NCBI GenBank assembly: GCA_019828595.1
Contig: JAHQRK010000002.1
Coordinates: 1,798,001-1,862,000, forward strand
DNA length: 64,000 nucleotides
Direction of reading: 5' to 3'
Origin: Aphanomyces cochlioides
Lineage: Eukaryota; Oomycota; Saprolegniomycetes; Saprolegniales; Verrucalvaceae
Every line of letters starts with the position of its first letter. Position 1 is the first letter of the stretch. Both the position numbers and the translations under genes were made by a program. Positions 10,903-22,341 of this stretch are shown here, piece after piece. A model generated the notes under the pieces. It was not told the DNA's origin, searched no databases, and saw only the letters and a list, made by a program, of their open reading frames with translations.

Positions 10903-11852
10903 ATGTTCATCAACCTAATGATGTTCTGGCTCATGTGCGTGGAAGGTGCGATCTGCATCTTCCTCTGCATCCCTTTCTTCAAGCATGCGACGCAAGCGGT
11001 GGTCAACTTCCTCTCCACGAATGTCTTCACGCCCTCGTCTCATTTGACCATGGTCGGGTAAGTTCAGTTGCATCCCTGTCTGTCTGACTGCACTTTCCCG
11101 CGTTTTGTGTAGAAACGGCGTGCTCGCGCTCGTGGGAGTCATGTTTCTTGGTACGTCATTGCCTGTTCTTCATCTTCCCCTCGTTGTGGAAGACCTTTGG
11201 GCATGGTTCTGATGTAAGATTGCGTGTAGCCAACTTGCAAACGACATACAACCATCACATGTCGGACGAAACACTTAGCGATGGATTTCGCATCCGTCTG
11301 CTCACCGCGCAGCGCGATATGTACATTTCCGGCATCTGCCTCTTTCTCAATCTGTTGCTGCAAATGCTTTACTCGAGCATGGTGAGCAACATTAAATTGG
11401 AGAAGAGCTTGGCCGCTTTAGAAAAGCAAGCGAAAGGCGCAAGCTCAAGCTACACAAAGCTCTTGGAAGAACACGATGTGATGCAAAAACAATTGAAGAA
11501 GTTGGTTGGTTTGGAAAGCGACAAAGGCGACGCCAACACTTTGGAAAAGTTGCTCAAAGAAAATGCTTCCTTGGAGACTGAAGTTGGTGCGCTTAAGAAG
11601 AAAGTAGCTACGTCGGATGCTTCGATCGCTCAAGTGAAGAAACAAGCGGACAGCCAAAGCGCAGCGTACATGAAGCTTTTGGATGAATCGACCGCAAAGG
11701 GCGATCAGGCCAAGGAAATCGAAGAACTTCATACGCAAGTTTTGGAATACCAGAAGACAATCAACGAATTGACGAAAGATCGCGATTCATTGAAGTCTCA
11801 GGTCCAAGACTACGACTTCATGTTTTCCGAAGCCAAGAAGAAGGCCGAATAA
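10903..11852 (+). CDS. BAP31-like ER membrane protein
   Basis: 271 residues from three exons: 10903-11057, 11113-11150 and 11230-11852. Three N-terminal membrane segments (the first starting MFINLMMFWLM, a short second in exon 2, the third around RDMYISGICLFLNLLLQML) are followed by a long cytosolic coiled coil rich in Lys, Glu and Leu. The RxxYISG.xLFL segment is the family signature of B-cell receptor-associated protein 31. The protein ends KKAE, a dilysine (KKxx) COPI retrieval signal, consistent with ER residence and a role in export or quality control of membrane proteins. The start is the first ATG giving the complete first membrane helix. Confidence 0.88.
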
Positions 11853-12582
11853 GTCGACACCTAACGCCCTCTCCATCTTGTGTCTTTTCCATGCCGTCCG
11901 CTCTGCAGGACTCTTTTTTGCTTGTATCTTGTTCAAATCAAGCTTGTATCTCTCATGATTCCATCGTCCATGGCCATCCCACAGAGCAGTTCTTTCTATC
12001 ACACTCCATGTTCAGTCTCGCAAACACTGCCTCATTTCCTCATGACCTTGCGCCTGAGTCTTTTTCCTATCCTTGCATTTTCTACGTGGACAGTGCGCAT
12101 TGAACCTTTGTGCTTCATGACAATGCTAGTAACCCTGAGAAAGATTTTGGATTTCTATAGTGTGCATGAAAGCATGCTGCATTTGCGAAGTCGTCTCACT
12201 GCAGCATACTTCTGGCCGAGCAAGTAAGAATGGTCCAAGCTGTAATTGTTCATGAAATTGTCGATGAAAAGACGCATTTCACCTCGATAGGGACATCACG
12301 TGACGACGTGGATGCCCCTATCGATTCTCGACTTCTAGAGTGTGGAGATTGCTTGCAAAGAAGCTTAGACAGCAGCTTAGAACATCCCCGAGAGCCGCCA
12401 TGTCTCGTCTCGTTGACGTGCTGCCTATGGCCACGTGTCTTTGGATATGGCGGAATAAATATGGTCATTTCCAAATAAAAATCTATTTTTGCATACAATT
12501 TTGAAGTGATTTGGAATTATTTTTAGCTAAAAATACCACCAATGCAGAATGATATCCCAATTTTCCCACGAGAAGAGAGGCG
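11853..12582. other. Intergenic, no gene seen
   Basis: About 730 bp between the BAP31-like and lectin genes, both on the plus strand; holds the 3' UTR of one and the promoter of the other. Small ORFs lack features. Confidence 0.5.
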
Positions 12583-13980
12583 ATGCGCTTGATCGTGAAA
12601 GCTTTGGCCGCGTTGGCGATGGCCGCTGCCGTGTGGAGTGCGCCAGTCCCTGAATTGAGCTTCGAAAAGCCATTCGAAGACATTACAGCCGATGGTGTCC
12701 GCATTATCTCGGATGACTACACGTTTGGAGGCCACGCTGTCGTCAACAAGCACTTTGTGCGGCTCACAACTGATCGACAATCGAAACGCGGATACATTTG
12801 GAGCAAGAAAACGCTCGGAGCTGCGGGCTTGAAGAGACCTGAGTTCTCAATCGTGCTAACCTTTCGAATCAGTGGTCAAGGCGAACGATGGTTTGGGGAT
12901 GGCTTGGCGCTTTGGGTCACGACAGAACCTCGCCATTCGGATGGAGACAACCACGGATTCAAGGAAAAGTACTCGGGCTTTGGTGTTATTGTTGACACAT
13001 TTATCAACTCGGAACAAGCGGGAGGTCACAAGGACGTCACATTTGTGGCCAACGACGGCACCAAGTCTTTGGACGATATCAACTACGCGCCAGAAGGCAA
13101 AAAGGGTTGCGATGCCAAAAACATGCGCTACCATGCCAGAAGTGCCGCCTTTTCAGCCTCTCAAAGCATGTCGCGTTTGAAAGTAACCTTCTCGAACAAC
13201 TTCGTGCAAATTCAAATCGATCCCACCAATTCCGGCACGTGGTCTCCATGTTATGAAGAATCTCTTCAATTGCCACCTACGTGGTTCTCTCAAGCGACGT
13301 TGGGTGTCACGGCATCGACTGGTGCTTTGGCCGATACCCACGATGTCATCGGTTTGGAGCTATATGAGTGCGTATCTTTCATCGGAGCTGGATCACTCTA
13401 ATACTTTCGTAGCACATTGCACGATGCGGCCATTTTTGAGAAGGACACAGTTGTTCAAGCTGAAAAAGCTCGTAGGATGAGCATGCCACGTATCGAGCTT
13501 GACGTTATTTTGTAGCCCCTGCTCCCACGGATCACATCCAAGATGCCGACCAGCGCAACTTGATCAAAGTGAAAGAGCTTCAACGCTTGTACAATCAAAT
13601 GGTGGAAGACTTCGAGCATGAATACCAAGCTCTGAAGGAAGAAACTGCAAACACCGTGGCAAAATTGGCAAAGCAGGAGGAAGACGACTCCCGTCGTATT
13701 CAAGAGCTTGAGAAGTGGGTCAACAGTCGCGTACGTCTCTCTGAGAAGCGACGAATTGTCTTGACGGTTGTCATGTGTTTAGGTGGATGAAAAGGTTGGT
13801 ACCAAAGTCCAAGAAATCCAAGCCACGATGGAAGATACACTCAAAGCCAAGCTAGAAGAAGGAGAGAGCGAAAGCGGTGGATGGAAAGTCCCATTCGTCC
13901 TCCTCGTTGTGCTTTTGGGTGCTGGCGCAGCCTTTGGATACAAGAAGTACCAAGAGTTGCGCAAGTCCCATTTGCTGTGA
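12583..13980 (+). CDS. L-type lectin cargo receptor (ERGIC-53/VIP36 family)
   Basis: 418 residues from four exons: 12583-13367, 13413-13471, 13516-13730 and 13783-13980. A signal peptide (residues 1-20, ending WSAP) leads into a legume-lectin-type domain (about 22-262) with family landmarks: GDGLALWVT, GFGVIVDTFINSE and NDG; then a lumenal coiled coil, one membrane helix (VPFVLLVVLLGAGAAFGY) and a basic cytosolic tail beginning KKYQELRK. Binds high-mannose glycoproteins and ferries them between ER, ERGIC and Golgi. The tail lacks a clear terminal KKxx or FF motif, so its sorting signal may differ from animal ERGIC-53. Confidence 0.9.
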
Positions 13981-14449
13981 GCCTTTCTTCCCATCCATTA
14001 CTCATCGCTCGTTGAGTTCGACGTAATTTTTAAGTAAAACCTGTCGCGTTTTATGAAAGTCAGATCTCAGAAAAATGTCAAAATATCAAAATTTACAAAA
14101 ATCCTTCAAAGATAATAAAAATGAAATAGTCCATATTTGCAGTAAACGAGGCAGGATAAAGGCAGATACACGATCGAGGATGTCCTATTCTGCTCTCAAT
14201 AATTCTCACTCTATCATACTACTGTGCTGCTATCGTTCCTGTTATATCAGCTCTGTCATCAACGTGTATCAATTCAGCATATAATTAATTCAAAGCGAGA
14301 TTTGGTATTTTAGTCCTACGGGTTTTATGATTTTAACATTAAAAACATTAAAAATCCACTAAATAGTGTTGTGATTTGTAGAGTAATAGTGTAATTTGGG
14401 ACACTTTAATATGCATTAAAATATGAAAATGCGTATTTAGTGTGAGATT
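13981..14449. other. AT-rich intergenic region, no gene seen
   Basis: Strongly AT-rich spacer with runs such as CATTAAAAACATTAAAAA. No supportable ORF. Confidence 0.5.
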
Positions 14450-14457
14450 TGACGTCA
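14450..14457. promoter_or_regulatory. CRE-like palindrome TGACGTCA
   Basis: A full 8-bp CRE/bZIP-type palindrome 33 bp before the first ATG of the isoprenoid gene. Known bZIP target in other eukaryotes; function here is inferred. Confidence 0.4.
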
Positions 14458-14489
14458 GCTCATCTCACCAGTAAACAGACTGCTTACAC

Positions 14490-15239
14490 ATGCTGGATTT
14501 GAGGTGCAGATCACTTGTAAACGTCCTCCGTCGACGCCGCTTGCCCTTTCGAATGGTTGCCACCGCTGGATATGACTCTGTTGTCGCTACTGCCGACGAA
14601 ACCCAAGTCAAATTGATGGAAGAAATGTGCATCCAAGTCGATGAACAAGACAATGTGATCGGCCCGATTTCGAAAAAGGCGTCGCATTTCAAGGATGGCG
14701 TCTTGCACCGTGCCTTCAGTGTCTTCTTGTTCAACTCGGACAATCAACTCTTGATCCAGAAGCGTGCTGCTGAAAAGATCACGTTCCCAAGTTACTGGGC
14801 TAACACGTGCTGCAGTCACCCGTTGCACTTTCCAGAAGAATTGGACGAAGTCAATCACATGGGCGTCAAGCGTGCCGCGATTCGCAAACTTGAACATGAA
14901 TTGGGCATCCCAACCGACTCGTTCGAGCCTGAACAATTCAAATTCTTGACCAAGGTTCTCTACCGTGCTCCTTACGACGAAAACTGGAGCGAATATGAAG
15001 TCGACCACATCTTGCTCATTCGTGCCGACGTCAAGTACAACTTGAACCCAAATGAAGTCGCTGAAGTCCGTTACGTCGCTCGCGATGAACTCGCAAGTGT
15101 GTTGAAGGACGAAAGCCTCCTCATTTCGCCATGGTTCCGCCTCATCTCGGAAGGCTTGTTGCCTCAATGGTGGGATGACTTGGACAATGTGTTGGCCAAG
15201 GACAACGAAAATGTTGTCGTCAACAACTACATCAAGTAA
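14490..15239 (+). CDS. IDI1: Isopentenyl-diphosphate delta-isomerase (type I, Nudix)
   Basis: Intronless, 249 residues from the first ATG, or 228 if translation begins at Met22 (14553). Converts IPP to DMAPP for sterol and other isoprenoid synthesis. The two catalytic motifs are present: Cys in NTCCSHPL and Glu in SEYEVDHIL; the Nudix region reads GVKRAAIRKLEHELGI. The first 21 residues are Arg/Leu-rich without acidic residues after position 3, so the longer form could be organelle-targeted and the shorter cytosolic. It is convergent with the next gene, 107 bp apart. Confidence 0.93.
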   Translation: MLDLRCRSLVNVLRRRRLPFRMVATAGYDSVVATADETQVKLMEEMCIQVDEQDNVIGPISKKASHFKDGVLHRAFSVFLFNSDNQLLIQKRAAEKITFPSYWANTCCSHPLHFPEELDEVNHMGVKRAAIRKLEHELGIPTDSFEPEQFKFLTKVLYRAPYDENWSEYEVDHILLIRADVKYNLNPNEVAEVRYVARDELASVLKDESLLISPWFRLISEGLLPQWWDDLDNVLAKDNENVVVNNYIK

Positions 15240-15346
15240 TTCAGCCATCAACCTCTTCCACATAATAGATGCTTCCTCTTCAAATCTTTTTTCATACTAC
15301 GCTCGCAAATACGGTAAGAAGGCCAATCCTGTCACGATATTCAGGG

Positions 15347-16511
15347 CTAAATTGGCCATCGCCATCGGTCGGTTCTTTGCGTCCGCAAGAAGCTACACAA
15401 GAAGCTATCAATGCATGCAATGCAGAATGGAAGTACCATGGTGGCAGCCACAGAGCCTGAAAATGCTGACAAGGAGCCACAGAACGACGACACAAACTTC
15501 TTGACGGCTACATTGTGTGCCAATGCAGGAAGGATGTAATGGATGCCATAAGCTAAGACCGTCAAGATACATGACGCTAAATTGCAGCGCCATGTGCCCC
15601 AGTCGATCATCCCGTCGTAATAGCCATCGGATACAAACGAAGACAGCCATGAAGCTACGCAAGACATGGTCATGCCCATCACAAGCTCAAGGCCATCGTT
15701 CACTGGTATCGGGCCAAGGAATTGGGCATCATTTGGATCTCTACATGGATTCAATCATGCAAAGAGGCAAGAAGTATGATAAACCCACCGAACAAAGCCA
15801 GGTCGTCCAAAGATCGCTGTCAAGAGGACAATCAGGACAAAGACAGAGAGGCCCCAGCCGACTACATCCACTGGCATGTGCTTATCAGGAGCAAAGACAT
15901 ACTTCTTGAAGAGAAACATGCACCTTTGTCCGAGGCGGAAGGCAACACAAGCATAGCAAAGTGTCGAAATGATGTAGAGCGGTCCAAAGAGAAAATTCTT
16001 TGCCAAAAGATCGCCGGCATGGTCGACCATGTAGCAATAGGACGTGAAGACGCTATGACGACAACAATTCAGTAGGAGCATATGAAAAGCGCTACCCGAG
16101 GAAGACGGATCGAAAGTAATGGCAAGCTCGTTTCCATCCTGCATGAGATGTTGCAACCTGTAGCTCTTGTGCTGCTCCTTCCAAGAATGAACCAATAAAG
16201 TTCAGCAATGTGGCACTTATGTTGATTCCAGTTGACTCGTGGATCCATATCGGAGTAAAGCATGTCGTGATTGCTTCCGCGGAGCATGCAAACAGACAGA
16301 GCATCCGAAGGTGAAGCCACAGGTTGGGTTGTTTGTCTTTCGATTCTGTCGTGAGAAATACCTTTGGAAACATCAAGTCCATCGCAAAAGGCTTTGATGG
16401 AGACTTTCCTCCAATCTCGAGTACATGATCTTCCTGAATTCCTTCCTCGGGAACGACACTCGAGCTTTTCCGTCGACCTTCCTGCCGAACGCCATCGCTT
16501 ACATTGATCAT
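15347..16511 (-). CDS. Fluoride exporter, eukaryotic FEX type (two fused CrcB domains)
   Basis: 357 residues from three exons on the minus strand: 16511-16096, 16052-15789 and 15740-15347 (introns of 43 and 48 nt, both in phase). Hydrophobic protein with about nine membrane segments in two related halves. Each half shows CrcB/Fluc-like features: NFIGSFLEG then FLGVFTSYCYM in half one; DWGTWRCNLASCILT then SFCGSLSAFSG in half two, matching the family's N..GSxxxG and GxxGxxTTFS elements. FEX proteins are plasma-membrane fluoride channels that prevent fluoride poisoning. The N-terminal ~70 residues are hydrophilic. The call rests on motif pattern alone. Palindromic promoter motifs lie just upstream. 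Confidence 0.68.
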
Positions 16512-16529
16512 CGTTGATGAAAATGTTCG

Positions 16530-16640
16530 TTATCCGGATAGATTGCACATTGTCCGGAGATTCTAAGCTTAAATGGCATTCGGATGAAAATTATCCGGAT
16601 AAAATAATGTTATCCGGGAAGAACTATATTATCCGGATAG
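16530..16640. promoter_or_regulatory. Cluster of TATCCGGATA palindromes upstream of FEX gene
   Basis: Six exact or near copies of the palindrome within 110 bp: about 16530, 16549, 16577, 16590, 16610 and 16629. The nearest is about 20 bp before the FEX start codon (16511). The cluster also abuts the stop codon of the MFS gene. Likely promoter element array; function inferred. Confidence 0.6.
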
Positions 16641-16644
16641 CTTT

Positions 16645-18428
16645 TCATTCCTCATCAAGCAGAGTCAAATCTTCAGCACCAGAGTCCTTCGATTCATCCC
16701 GACGGGCGCGTGGTGTCGAGTCTTCCACGACTTGAGCTACATGCAACATCTTGGTTTCTGGAAGCCACTGGGCAATGAAGATAAAGCACGCCACAGATAG
16801 AGCACTATGTGAACTTATAAGTATGGGGAAGAGAGAACTTATGTTGGCGTACCAGCAGATCAAGTAGAGCTTGGCAATGCCATTCTTGTCTTTTTCGTCT
16901 GGATCACTACCCGTACCCAATGCTTGAATAATACCCAATGTACAAGTCGCAACAAAGACGTTGCAGGCATAACTGATCGCCATGAATACACCCATAGCTC
17001 GCGATCGAATAGAACTTGGCGTGAGCTCTCCCAAGACAACCCTACGGTGGACATTGCAGTTAAAGACGTAGCATCAAGATCAGGCATACCAGATAACAGC
17101 ACCAAGGCCAATCGCAAATCCAATGACAAAGATCAAGACGCAAACAACGGCCAATATGCCTTGCACTTCACCACTCAGTGTCAAGAGCGCATAGCTTAAG
17201 ACAGCCAAACTGATTGACATCAAACCAGAGCTGAGCAAGAGAAGAATCTTGCGACCACATGTGTCGACAAGGACGACAGAGAATACTGTCGCGAGGACAT
17301 TGACAGTCCCAACTGATGCGGTGGCCATTATTGGACTCTTCACACCAGCAATTTCAAAAATTTTGGTCGAGTAGAGCATCACAGTGTTGATACCCGTCAT
17401 TCTAAACGTCATGATTTCTCCCAGCAAGACAGAACGATGGACTTACGCTTGGAAGAAGACGAGAAAGGACCCGAGAATCATGGCTTTCTTGTATCTCCAC
17501 AAGCTAACAACGGTGACATCCTATGCGCATATCAACTCAGTCGAAAGACATAAATTCACCTTGGGATTGTGATCACGGTTTGACGACAAATCTTGCTGGA
17601 TGTCTTGGATTTCTTCATCGAGTTCAGTCTCATAGATGACTTGACGTAGCGAGCGCAGTTGAACTTTGGCCTACAATACACTATGAGAACGTAGTAAATA
17701 CATCAAACTACGTCGTCGACGCGATTGACACTCAATAACCATCGCGGACTCTCGGGAATGCATGGAGTAAGCATACATTGGAGCACGGCAGGCACAGCTA
17801 CAAATGCATTCACATACTACAAGGCAACGTGTAAGACAGCTTTGAAGGGGGGGATATGTACCCGCCAGCCTGAAGGCACATTCGAAACTAAGGCGTATCC
17901 CAAAAGCGATGTGCCGAGAATTCCAATCGTGAGCAGGAGTTGGTGAAGGGTTGTCACTTGGCCGCGGATTTGAGCGGGGGATATCTCGGCTAACAAAATA
18001 GGCGTCACGTTCGTAACGATCCCACATGCAAATCCGATGATCGTGCGTCCAACGTAAATTCCATCTTTGGTCGGCGTCAGCGCACAAACAAGGCCGCCCA
18101 CGATAAACAAGACGTTGTTCGCAATAAGCACGGCGCGACGGCCATACTTGTCACCAAGAGAAGCAGTTGTGACAGCTGAAAACCACGCGCCGATCAGAAC
18201 CAGTGACGAAGCGAGTTCGATCTCGCCTTCGGTCATGTTGAAATCCCGCAAGATCGATCCTTGTTCATCTTTCGGCAGGCAGACATTCAAGACGGTAAAG
18301 CCATATCCCCAAAGAAACGAACTAAACGCAATGACGTATGCGGATACACGGAGATGTGCAGAGGGTCGTGGCAGCAGCGACGAATGACCCATCTTGTTCA
18401 GTAGCGAAGCTGTCAGCTCGTCCTCCAT
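16645..18428 (-). CDS. MFS sugar-porter family transporter
   Basis: 505 residues from seven exons on the minus strand: 18428-17862, 17816-17712, 17670-17560, 17520-17447, 17401-17090, 17041-16853 and 16804-16645. All junctions keep phase. Sugar-porter signatures: GDKYGRR after TM2, the GR..IGFACGI / P.LLAEISPAQIRG block, FFQAMTGIN followed by TVMLYSTKIF in TM7, and LPETK at the end of TM12. The last intron (16805-16852) is a multiple of three with no stop, so retention would add 16 residues. A longer 5' frame reaches 18515, but its translation covers the palindromic promoter repeats, so Met at 18428 (MEDELT) is preferred. Substrate not predictable. Confidence 0.87.
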
Positions 18429-18462
18429 CACTGAGAAAGATGTTCTTCCCAAGATCCCCAGG

Positions 18463-18587
18463 ATTATCCGGATAATGATAAACCTTTCTAAAATACCCGG
18501 ATACTCTCCCATCATTATCCGGATTATGTGGGGTGTCCGGATAAACTGTCCTGCGTGAAACGAACAGCGATGATATTATCCGGATGA
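18463..18587. promoter_or_regulatory. Palindrome cluster in the divergent MFS/MATE promoter
   Basis: The 186-bp space between two divergent transporter genes holds five copies: a perfect 14-bp palindrome ATTATCCGGATAAT at 18463-18476, then about 18495, 18514, 18533 and 18575. They end 27 bp from the MATE start and begin 35 bp from the MFS start, so they could serve both genes. Confidence 0.65.
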
Positions 18588-18613
18588 TAGACTTCGACGT
18601 CAAATCCACGACA

Positions 18614-20133
18614 ATGCATGACAAGGATGGACCCGAGTTGACTTTGTCAGTGTACGATGAGCTCCTGGCGCTCGTTAACTTGGCAATACCTTCGTTCGTG
18701 TACTTCATGAGCTTCTTTGCGCTTTCCACGATCGAATTAGTGATGGCTGGCCACTTGGGCACTGCGGAAATGACTGCCGTCGCGTTTTGCCAAATCATCT
18801 TTGACTTTACGATCATCGTATTCACGGAAGGCTTTACGAAAGGTGTGCATTCCCTCGCGTCGCAAGCATTTGGCGCCAAGAACTACATGCTTCTCGGTCG
18901 GTACGCTCAGCTGGGCTGCTTCATGCTCACGATTGTTTGTCTTCCATTGGGTTGCTTTTGGTGGTTTGTTGGAGACTTCCTCAGTATGTTTGGTGTTGCC
19001 GCGAGCACAGTACACTTGGCTCAAACTTACACGCGTCTCTCTGTCATGTGGCTCTGGCCACGGATCACTTATCAACTCTTTGTTGTCTACTTTGCCGCTC
19101 AAGAGAATATTCTACCGTCGTCCATCTTTTCACTCATCTTTGTTGGCGTAAATGCCGTGGCCAACTACGTCCTTGTCTTTGGTATTTCGTCATGGAGCGG
19201 TCTTGGCTTTATCGGTATGCCCATTGCCATGACGATCACCATGTATGGTCGTCTTGTGGCGTATCTTGTCTACATGATGTTCATCAAGCAGCATCATACT
19301 TTGACGTGGGTGTGGAGCTACGACTTCCTCGACATGACGAATCTCAAGGTCATGTTCCACGTGGGTTTGCCTCTTGCACTTGGTCAAATCTGTGAGAACG
19401 CTCAGCTGCAATCCATGGCCCTCATGGCTTCCAGAGTCGGTGAAGTTGCTTTGGATGCACACAACTCGATGCTTTATCTCTTCTTGCTCTTGTCTAGTCC
19501 AGTAAGCGGCATGGCAACGGGCGGAATCGTCCGCATTGGCATGCATTTGGGAGCTGGTCAAGCCAGTCGTGCTAAGTTTGTGTGGAAATTGCTCTCGTGG
19601 TCCAATCTCTTGATCGCTTCCGTCTTGGCGATCCCTCTCCTGTTGGCTAGAAACTACGTCGGTCACATCTTCTCCGTCGATCCTCTTGTGTGGTCTGCAA
19701 TGAGTGAAATTTGTACGCTCGCTGCAGTAGGCTACGTTCTCCTGTCGTTGTTTTACTCCTCCATGGTACGTTCCTCACTCATCAGTATGGAGTATGATGC
19801 TGTTTCCAATAGACCACGCTGATCGCACAAGCCCGTGGCGTGCCTCTCCTATGTAAGGCTTGCCTTCCGCTCGTTTAATGACTTTGTGATTTGTTTCTAG
19901 TCGCTTTCTTCTGTGGTGCTTGGCTCGTTGGCGTCCCGACTGCATATTTGCTCGGCCTCAAGGCGAAAATGGGCCTCTTGGGCATTTGGATTGGCATGTC
20001 TGCAGGATACGGCGTCACGACGGCCATTGCATTCTATGCGTGCGTCATAACTGACTGGAAAGGTGAAGCGAACCGAGCTATTCAACGGAGTAAAGACCGC
20101 GACGTGCCTGACGAAGCAGAACCATTCTTATAA
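18614..20133 (+). CDS. MATE-family efflux transporter (copy 1)
   Basis: 474 residues from three exons: 18614-19765, 19813-19852 and 19901-20133. Twelve membrane segments with MATE landmarks: STIELVMAGHLGTAEMTA in TM2, the FTKGVHSLASQAFGAKNY motif, and the second-half GIVRIGMHLGAGQ. Multidrug/toxin extrusion or metabolite antiport driven by H+ or Na+. An in-frame ATG ten codons upstream (18584) lies inside the palindrome repeat, and alignment with the paralogue at 26006 favours 18614. The 40-nt middle exon (encoding TTLIAQARGVPLL) is conserved in the 24-26 kb paralogue, so the exon structure predates the duplication. Confidence 0.9.
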
Positions 20134-20173
20134 ATCAAAAGCAAGCATTCTCTTGACTCGATTAGACAGGTAT

Positions 20174-21876
20174 TTACTTCTTGGTTCCCAACGTTGGCAT
20201 GACGGTGCCGTACTGGGTCTTGCTGCCATATTCCCATTGAGCCGTGATGGTCTTGGTTTGGGTGTAGAAGTTCACGCCTTGCTTGCCGTAGAAATGGATG
20301 TCGCCGCGGATGGAGCTGCGCGAGCCCGTGAAGGAGAAGAAAGGAAGAGGGACTGGGATAGGCACGTTGATACCGACTTGGCCGACATCCACTTCGTGTT
20401 GGAACTTGCGAGCCGCAGCACCGCTTTGGGTGAAAATCGATGTACCGTTGCCGTATGGGTTGGCGTTGATGAGCTTCAAGGCATCGTCAAGAGTGTCGAC
20501 GCTCGTGCAGACCAACACAGGTCCGAACAATTCTTCAATGTAAGCAGGGTTGGTCACGTCGACATTGTTCAAGACGGTTGGGCCGACGAAGTTACCCTGG
20601 GGGTACTTGGGCACCTTGACGCCACGGCCATCCAAGAGCAATTCAGCACCGTTGTCCACACCAGCTTGGATCAAATCCTCCACGCGCTTCTTCGATTCAG
20701 GCGTGATCAAAGGACCGACATCAGTGTTGGGTTCAAGACCACCGTTGACAGTGAGCTTCTTGGCACGTTCGACAATGTCGTGCACCCATTCCTTGGTTTC
20801 GCCAACAAAGACAACGACCGAGAGAGCCATGCAACGTTGACCGGCAGCGCCGAAGGCAGCACCAGCCAAAGCGTTCACAGTTTGCTCCTTGTCAGCGTCA
20901 GGCAAGATCACAGCATGGTTCTTAGCACCCAAGTTGGCTTGGACGCGCTTGCCGTTTGCGGTACCGCGAGCATGGATGTATTCACCAGCGTGGTTACCAC
21001 CAACGAAAGAAATGGCACGAATTTCAGGGGCATCGCAGATAAAGTTGACAGCGTCGTGGGCACCGTGAATGACGTTCAAGACACCATCAGGGACACCAGC
21101 TTCTTTGGCCAAACGGGCCAAGATCATGGAAGCACCAGGGTCCTTTTCGGAAGGCTTCAAGACGTAGGTGTTACCGCAGGTGATGCCGACAGGGAACATC
21201 CAGAGAGGAATCATGGCTGGGAAGTTGAATGGGCAAATACCAGCGCACACACCCAAAGGCTGCTTGTACGAGTAGGTGTCCAAAGAGTTGGCCAAGTTGC
21301 CCAATGTTTCACCCATGAGGTTGTTGCCCAAGGCGCAGGTGGATTCCACGATTTCTACGAGAAAAATCTGAGACTTTGATGCATCGGCAATACATACCCA
21401 AGCCACGGAACACATCGCCACGAGCATCTGGCAAGGTCTTGCCTTGTTCCAAGGTGATGGAATGGGCCAATTCTTCAGTGTGTTCACGGATCAACGCTTG
21501 AAGCTTCAACATGACACGTTGACGATGTTGGACGGGAACTTCCTTCCACGTCTTGAAGGCTTCGGCAGCCGATTCAGTCGCAAGACGCATTTCTTCTTGC
21601 GTGGCTTGGGGCACTTTGAAGATCACTTCATTTGTAGCCTACGAGGATCCGTGGTGTGAGTGCTATCAACTCTAGCAAGTGCATACAGGGTTGCGGAGAT
21701 CAATCCACTTGTCAGTCTTGGACTGAACGAATTCGCCATTGATAAAGAGAGGTACACGTTCCTAAATACAGAGTCAGCATTTCCAACAATCCATTGTGTC
21801 TTACAGGCGTCGCAGAGAACGATCGCACGGACGCGCGGCGGAGCAAGGAAGATTGAGCCGTCAACGAGCGAATCAT
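20174..21876 (-). CDS. ALDH6A1: Methylmalonate-semialdehyde dehydrogenase (CoA-acylating), mitochondrial
   Basis: 522 residues from four exons on the minus strand: 21876-21805, 21761-21687, 21638-21398 and 21354-20174. Exon 1 encodes an Arg/Ser-rich presequence ([20 protein letters not shown]). ALDH features: the [12 protein letters not shown] segment, [12 protein letters not shown], the [12 protein letters not shown] cofactor loop, the catalytic Cys in [10 protein letters not shown], and EELFGPVL. The combination with [15 protein letters not shown] and C-terminal [13 protein letters not shown] is typical of MMSDH, which converts (methyl)malonate semialdehyde to propionyl- or acetyl-CoA in valine, thymine and inositol breakdown. 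Confidence 0.94.
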
Positions 21877-22341
21877 GAGCTTGACGTGGAAGCAAATCTA
21901 TAAATGAGAACCCATGGCGGTTCATGATTTTAACAAAATTCGCATTTAACTGAAATCGCGCTAAAATTAGAGTTCATTACATTTTGCATACAAAAGTCAA
22001 GTATCAATGAGACATTTTCAATCAATTCCCAGTATAAATCGAATTTAATCGACACCATTTTGGAACAGTCCAAAATAAATTTTGATTGGCTGAAATTACC
22101 TACTTTAATTCATTTTGATTGGACAATAAACTTCAATATTTGGATAACAAGACAACCTCTCAAGACAACAACGGTCACTATGGGGCATCCCGTCGCATCT
22201 ACGTCGCCACTAGTTTGCGCTTGATGTAGTGCGAGGCACTACACCTTTTGTTTTCTCAAGAGATGGGGGATTTCAGAGCAAATGAACCGCTGCTGTGTCT
22301 CGAGACTTTGAGTTCAAGTCGTAGCTCACAAGGAGATACCC
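21877..22341. other. AT-rich intergenic region with a perfect hairpin
   Basis: No gene seen. Contains a perfect 8-bp stem with 3-nt loop at 22225-22243 (TGTAGTGC-GAG-GCACTACA). Confidence 0.5.

Noticed and set aside
14511..15263. 250-codon minus-strand frame opposite IDI
   Set aside because: Mirror frame of a highly biased gene; no motif.
18429..18515. N-terminal extension of the MFS transporter to Met at 18515
   Set aside because: The added residues translate the palindromic repeats; it would place promoter motifs inside the coding region.
20063..21379. 438-codon plus-strand frame opposite the MMSDH gene
   Set aside because: Antisense of a strongly supported ALDH; composition is that of a reverse-complement shadow and it crosses an MMSDH intron.
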